Positions 59,227-64,000 of a DNA stretch of 64,000 nucleotides are shown piece by piece; within the stretch, counting starts at the first letter, position 1, and each line of letters begins with the position of its first letter. Under the pieces are notes generated by a model, which made no database searches, had not been told where the DNA came from, and was given only the letters and a program-made list of their open reading frames with translations. The stretch spans positions 62,001 to 126,000 of the forward strand of contig CBCXTV010000002.1 of assembly GCA_965178125.1 (NCBI GenBank). The letters are read 5' to 3'. Source of the stretch: Bilabrum cf. latius. Taxonomy: Eukaryota; Bigyra: Bicosoecida; Bigyra; Bicosoecida. A program made the position numbers and the translations under genes.

Positions 59227-60234
59227 TCACGCTGGCATCGTGAGGAGGAACCTTTCCGCATTCTGGAGAAGCTCCATGGCCCGCTTGATGTCATCCAAGG
59301 CCTCGTCACGCGAAGAACTCTGACGCACGGCGTTGCTGCAGGAGGCGGCGCCTCCTGCAGGAAGCTCGTCGCGTGCGGGAGCACGAGCGTCGTTGTCGCC
59401 GTCACCGGTATTCGCGCCAGCTTTTGGCACCCAACGCTTCGCTTCACCCGCAGAGGAACGGACATCATGGAGACTCCAGCCACGCGCAACCAGGCACTTC
59501 GCGCACCAGTCCTCAGGGAAGAAATAGCGCAAGTTCTCCTTCTTCCGGCGGATCTGGGGAAATCGGTACGCCGGATACTCGTTTTTGCAGTTCTTGCACC
59601 ACACCCACCACGGCGTCGCGTTGTCGAACTTGTCGCAACACACCCGGCAAACTGGTTGGATCCAGTCCTTCCACTTCTTGAAGTACGCCGACCGGGGCTT
59701 GCAGCACTGGCACGCGTTGCAAGTCCATGTCGCCTCCTCCGCCGGCTCCGACGCGACCTGCCGCAGCACGTACGTCTCCCCCCATGACGACTTCGCAGGG
59801 GTCCCCCATAGATCCCAGCTATCAGCGCCAGAGACCGCCCCGGCTGCCACGCCGCCACCCGCCTTCCAAGCTGCTGCGTCGGTCCATACGTCGTCATTAC
59901 CTCCGGGCACCACAGCACGTCCACCGCCGCGAGCATCCTCCTCCTCCGTCTTCTTGCCGCCGTCGTCTTCGGCGTCCTCCTTCGGCGCTGCCTTGCCGCT
60001 CTCCTCTCCGAGCATCCCCGTGGACGCCGCCTCCGCGCCGCCGCTCTCGTTGTGGGGGCCGCCCGAATCATCGACGCTTGCCGCCGCGCCGGCGTGCTCC
60101 GCCGGGGCGTCGACCTCGCGCGCCAACATGCCGCCCTCGTTTCCCATATCACCGGCGCCTCGACGCCCACGAAGATTGCGGTCGTCTCCCAAGGAAACAG
60201 CAATGCTCTCGGACGGTTTCTCCTCAGACATCAT
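59227..60234 (-). CDS. Protein K, copy 3, two amino-acid changes
   Basis: Differs from copies 1 and 2 at 60050 (Ile62 to Asn) and 60182 (Gly18 to Asp), both in the disordered N-terminal half. The zinc modules are unchanged. Confidence 0.65.
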   Translation of the reverse strand: MMSEEKPSESIAVSLGDDRNLRGRRGAGDMGNEGGMLAREVDAPAEHAGAAASVDDSGGPHNESGGAEAASTGMLGEESGKAAPKEDAEDDGGKKTEEEDARGGGRAVVPGGNDDVWTDAAAWKAGGGVAAGAVSGADSWDLWGTPAKSSWGETYVLRQVASEPAEEATWTCNACQCCKPRSAYFKKWKDWIQPVCRVCCDKFDNATPWWVWCKNCKNEYPAYRFPQIRRKKENLRYFFPEDWCAKCLVARGWSLHDVRSSAGEAKRWVPKAGANTGDGDNDARAPARDELPAGGAASCSNAVRQSSSRDEALDDIKRAMELLQNAERFLLTMPA

Positions 60235-60467
60235 CGGCAAAGAGACTCGGAGAATGCCGTTCCCGCAGAGTGCGCTGCTGACTGCCGAAGCCGAAAGAGG
60301 ACCCGCGGAGAAGGAATCTCGCACATGCTCCCAGGAAAAGCAACTCCCCGCCCATTCCGAATGCAAGAACGGACTCCCGCCCTTTCCGAGATCGAGAGCG
60401 CATCGCGGGCGCATTTCCCGACTCGCGATCGGCCTCGGAAACCGACCACGAATCGGTAGGAGACGTG

Positions 60468-60727
60468 CGCCCGCGTTTGAAGAATACGCGGAGAAATACG
60501 AAGCCAAGGACACGAGCATCTCCCGGGCACCTTTCCCGACTCGCAGCCGGTCTCAGAGACGACCACGAATCGGCACGACAAGTGCGCCCGATTTCGTCCC
60601 CCGAAAAAGGACACAACTAGGACCCGCGGAGATCCGCATCTGCTCCACACGCGCGGAACGTGTTTCGGTACGCAAAAAGCGGTCACATGGGAGGCCCGGA
60701 AAGCGTCCGGAAAACGGTTCAGAAATA
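60468..60727. repeat. Gene K upstream repeat, copy 3
   Basis: As at 5384-5643. The tandem 60-bp repeats follow at 61021-61149 with A at 61139. Confidence 0.75.
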
Positions 60728-61352
60728 CCTTGCGTCACTCCTCCTGCGCGCCAGAAATCACACGACTTTTCGGTGACCGAAACAGGGCCCAAAAAATCAA
60801 AGATTTGCCCCTTCATGCCCGAAGACACAGCGTCACCGCCAAGCTGCCATCGCGGAGAAAATAAACCAGGTGGTGATGGAAAGTTACGTTACGGTGGAGC
60901 TCAGTGTCATTTGTGTGTTCAACAGTGTGCATGATGCCGTTTCGTCTGGATGTCCGAGTCCGGATTTCACCTGGGGTATGGCCTATTGTGTGGTCACGTT
61001 CGCGTAGCTTTCACGTGTCAACAACGCGGAGGCTGCGAAAAGAACCATGCTCACGAACCATGCTCCACCGTAGCTTGATCACAACGCGGAGGCTGCGAAA
61101 AGAACCATGCTCCACCATAGCTTTCCAACAACGCGGAGACTGCGAACGAACCGTGCACCACTGACCACCGTACAGCCCAAAAAGTACAAGTTTCTTGAAC
61201 CCCAGAAGCAACAAACGCGGGATACTGTCGAGCGCCCGTTCGCTCAGGTCACACGCGACAGCAGGCCGAACGCTCAGGTCGCACGCTCAGGCCACACGCG
61301 GAAGCAGCGCCACGCAAGAGGCCAGGTTAAGAGGGAAAACCGTCACGCAAGC

Positions 61353-62045
61353 TCAACGCGGAGACCACGAGTCGTCATCGCTCCAAGCCTCGCGTCCAGA
61401 CAGACGAACAAGCCCGCGCCATGCCTCATCGTAAAGGTCCCTCTCGAAAACCCTGTGCTGCTTCATCGTTCCCAATGTCAGAATTTTCTCCGCAGTACAA
61501 CGCTGACCCTTCCGCTCCCCGGTCTCTACAATGAGATCCAACTGCATGCGAAGAGTTCCCGAGATCTTCTTCTTGTTCGCCGCGTTCATAATCGACGTCT
61601 TCGGCGCCGCGTCGCGCGCCTTCTCGCGACAAGCACGACACGAAATCGCACCCCTGCCGCACGGAGAATCATCGGCATAAAGCGTGCGCTGCACGCGACG
61701 TACGAGACGATCACGCATACGATGATTCAGGTCCGCCATGACACGATTGCAGCCGCAGGAAGAGCATACAAACTCCGCGAGGTCGAAAGCCTTAGAGTCC
61801 GACCAAACGACGCACTGTGTGTCCTGGGGTGCCTCACTGCCGAGCGCTGTTATGAGCACCGCCGGATGGGCCGGCGACTTAGGAAGAAGTCGCGAACCGG
61901 GAGGAAACACGCGAGGCCGCTTGAAACCGACATCTCCGGCAAGAGGCGCAAGCATCATCTCCACCTCGCCCTCCGGGGCGTGCTCGGAGGTCGACGCGGC
62001 AACCACGGGCACATACGGTGCATCGGCGATACCGACGTAGGCCAT
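61353..62045 (-). CDS. Zinc protein L, copy 3
   Basis: Same as 6269-6961. Confidence 0.55.
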   Translation of the reverse strand: MAYVGIADAPYVPVVAASTSEHAPEGEVEMMLAPLAGDVGFKRPRVFPPGSRLLPKSPAHPAVLITALGSEAPQDTQCVVWSDSKAFDLAEFVCSSCGCNRVMADLNHRMRDRLVRRVQRTLYADDSPCGRGAISCRACREKARDAAPKTSIMNAANKKKISGTLRMQLDLIVETGERKGQRCTAEKILTLGTMKQHRVFERDLYDEAWRGLVRLSGREAWSDDDSWSPR

Positions 62046-62193
62046 CAAGCAACGCACCCACCTTCGGCCCGCGAGCGTACACGGCGCGCCTACCGGAAGC
62101 AGAGGCTTCTGAGACCAAGAAATGTCTCGTCGGCGCGCGACGCGGCGACGTAAAAGCAAACGACCCGCCGGGTCCCAACCGCGGCACTGCGGA

Positions 62194-62245
62194 GACACAC
62201 ACACACTTGCAACCCATCAGGCTGGGTGCCACGTGTGTGTGTGTC
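62194..62245. other. CA/GT hairpin, copy 3
   Basis: As at 7110-7161. Confidence 0.5.
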
Positions 62246-62449
62246 AGGCAAGCTCCCAATACTAGGCAAGCACTCCCCCGGACGAACGCGACGGACCACA
62301 TGAAACTTGCGGAATGCCCCCATGTAGAAACCACATCCTTTTTGCACACGAAACGCATTGAGGACATTAGACCTTCAGGAGCACCGAAGCGGCTGCCGCT
62401 GCGGCTCCGGCGCTCGTGTGAACCGGACTGAAAACCTCAGCGGCCGGCG

Positions 62450-64000
62450 TCAGCTCTTCTGCACATCCGTGAGAGACAACAAGTCCTCGTCGAAGTAGAG
62501 CCGATCTTTCACCTCCACTTTCGTGCAGTTGTTGTCAAGCCAATCGCGGTCCACCGACTCCGTCACGTCAGAGCCCCACGAATTCGTGCAGATGATCAGG
62601 GCGATACCGTGGAGCCACACAGAGTATGCGAGGCTGTTCGTCTTGCTCTGGCCGAGCAGGGAGGGGTCAAGGCCAGCCTGAAAGACCTGTTTGTTGTTGA
62701 CGACCCACAGGGCATTTGCCTCGTCGAACACAATGGCCACATGCCGACTTCGATCGAAGCCACGGAGCGGAGGTTCCACACTGCCCTGACAGTTCACAAC
62801 AAGAGTCCTTTCGCTCCCGAAGAGATTCCGCGCGTACACTGTCTTCCCGAACCGGGAGTCCCCCACCAAGACAAGGAACTTGAAGCGCATGTGCGCGAAC
62901 CACTCCTGACGATAGCTCTCGCGCCACTTCTCGACTTCGGGCACCACCTTAAAGGGGCGGAGCTTCGTCACTACGTGCACCGCGGCCTGCGCGCACACCT
63001 CTCTCCTCTCCGCGGCATTCTGTATGTGGAAGTCGATGGCGCGCACTAAGTTCTCGGCGTCCCGACACCGATACGCCACGAGTTCCCTTCTCGCGACGTC
63101 CGGATCCATTTTGAAGCGTGCGAACAACGCGTGCACGAACTTACCATTGACGACGAAATCGCGTCCGGCTCGGTAGTTCGTGGCGCAAAGCAGCGCACCG
63201 ACTTTGGGAGCTTGACAATAATAGTGTAACTCCGACGCGCCACGTTCCTGCGCCTTCGCTGACCGCCCGGAGCCGTAGACGACATTCGGCCTGCTGCCGG
63301 CCCACATGAAATCCTCCGCCACGCGACAACGATGCGACTTCTCGGAATCCGTCATGCATACGTGGAAGTGCACCAAGTTTGCGGCGTGCTTGCGGTGCAG
63401 GGAGAGCTCCATTTTCATGGACAGCTGAGGCCACATCATCCGCCGCGCGATGTCCTGCGCCCATGCCTTGAAGGTGGCCCAAAGCTCCACATAGAACGGA
63501 GACGCGAGAACCAATCGCCTCAGGACGCCCCTTGCCACGGATGCCGACATGATGTCGCGCACAGGCTCCTTTTCGACACCCCAGCGACCGTGAAAGGTAA
63601 GCATCACGGCCCTTCCCCGCCTCGTGTTCTTGTCGGACGCAGGCACAATCTCGCCCACGGGCACTGAATGCGATCCCGGATTCCTCACAACTTCGTCCCG
63701 CTGCCGCGCAAGCTCCGGGAAGAGCTCCTCGAAACGAAGCTGGCAAGGAGTGTCCTCCGCCCCCGCAGCCCAGTCTTTCAAGATGCACATGCGGTCACCG
63801 GGTACATTGCGAAGCGCCTCCCTGATGAGGCACCGCTTCCGCTGGTGTGACACCGACGCCGGAAACGCCAACTTGAAATCGTCAGGGAAAACCCGCAGGA
63901 GACGATAGATGACACTATCAATAGGACGAGTCGAAGGCCTTCCAGTCGAGCGCTGCGGCCCAGACGCTCCGGCCGCGGCACGAGCCGCGGGCGGAGGTCC
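62450..64000 (-). CDS. HUH-SF3 Rep, copy 3, cut by window edge
   Basis: Residues 246-761 of the 761-residue protein; the first 245 codons and the palindrome over the start lie beyond the window. All nuclease and helicase motifs are inside the visible part. Confidence 0.85.
   Translation of the reverse strand, partial: GPPPAARAAAGASGPQRSTGRPSTRPIDSVIYRLLRVFPDDFKLAFPASVSHQRKRCLIREALRNVPGDRMCILKDWAAGAEDTPCQLRFEELFPELARQRDEVVRNPGSHSVPVGEIVPASDKNTRRGRAVMLTFHGRWGVEKEPVRDIMSASVARGVLRRLVLASPFYVELWATFKAWAQDIARRMMWPQLSMKMELSLHRKHAANLVHFHVCMTDSEKSHRCRVAEDFMWAGSRPNVVYGSGRSAKAQERGASELHYYCQAPKVGALLCATNYRAGRDFVVNGKFVHALFARFKMDPDVARRELVAYRCRDAENLVRAIDFHIQNAAERREVCAQAAVHVVTKLRPFKVVPEVEKWRESYRQEWFAHMRFKFLVLVGDSRFGKTVYARNLFGSERTLVVNCQGSVEPPLRGFDRSRHVAIVFDEANALWVVNNKQVFQAGLDPSLLGQSKTNSLAYSVWLHGIALIICTNSWGSDVTESVDRDWLDNNCTKVEVKDRLYFDEDLLSLTDVQKS

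Larger units (their letters stand above)
55085..64000. repeat. 27,542-bp tandem unit, copy 3 (left 8.9 kb)
   Basis: The window ends inside the Rep gene of this copy. Private substitutions I could see are 56762 (A), 60050 (T), 60182 (T) and 61139 (A). Two of these change protein K. No junction sequence separates this copy from copy 2. Confidence 0.95.

Noticed and set aside
1-64000. Bacterial or phage origin
   Set aside because: No Shine-Dalgarno pattern, no operon-like spacing, many pseudogene shreds and satellites, and gene families typical of eukaryotic repeats.

Overview
The window is 2.3 head-to-tail copies of one 27,542-bp unit (1-27542, 27543-55084, 55085-64000 partial). No insertion or deletion between copies was seen; reading by eye I found about a dozen single-base differences. 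The DNA is GC-rich, with long uninterrupted ORFs, no bacterial ribosome-binding sites or operon spacing, and large amounts of non-coding and pseudogene-like sequence. Every convincing gene lies on the minus strand. The gene types (pogo-like DDE transposase, eukaryotic-style HUH Rep with an SF3 helicase, several Stc1-like zinc proteins, a basic coiled-coil protein) suggest a eukaryotic microalga, most likely a dinoflagellate. A red alga or another protist, or a large circular plasmid or virus-like element of such a host, cannot be excluded. The host assignment is inference.

Layout of one unit (copy 1 coordinates). 343-1980: DDE transposase. 2519-3040: small coiled-coil protein whose 5' end is followed by a diverged ~0.5-kb tandem duplication. 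4143-5150: protein K with two zinc modules. 6269-6961: zinc protein L. 7366-9651: Rep with HUH and SF3 helicase motifs. 9650-10405: 18-bp palindrome on the Rep start codon, then four GTAGTGCTC direct repeats leading into a nested hairpin. 10828-11298: basic coiled-coil protein M. 12173-14734: large glycosyltransferase-like protein. 14735-17627: no convincing gene. 17725-18638: satellite with a 397-bp higher-order period. 18.66-23.8 kb: a mosaic of fragments of the unit's own genes, including in-frame chimeric ORFs and a 911-bp tandem duplication. 23.8-26.8 kb: relics, plus a second copy of the hairpin between 55-bp direct repeats. 26866-27930: zinc protein J, whose start crosses into the next unit and overlaps the transposase stop by 46 bp.

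Interpretation. A Rep gene beside iteron-like repeats and a hairpin is the normal arrangement of a rolling-circle replicon. Here that module sits inside a head-to-tail array, the product rolling-circle replication gives. The unit may therefore be a self-amplifying element carrying a transposase, three zinc proteins and a glycosyltransferase-like cargo gene, with a scrap zone built from its own genes. The alternatives are unequal crossing-over in a nuclear tandem array, or a circular molecule assembled as if linear. I found no rRNA, tRNA, spliced-leader gene or CRISPR array.
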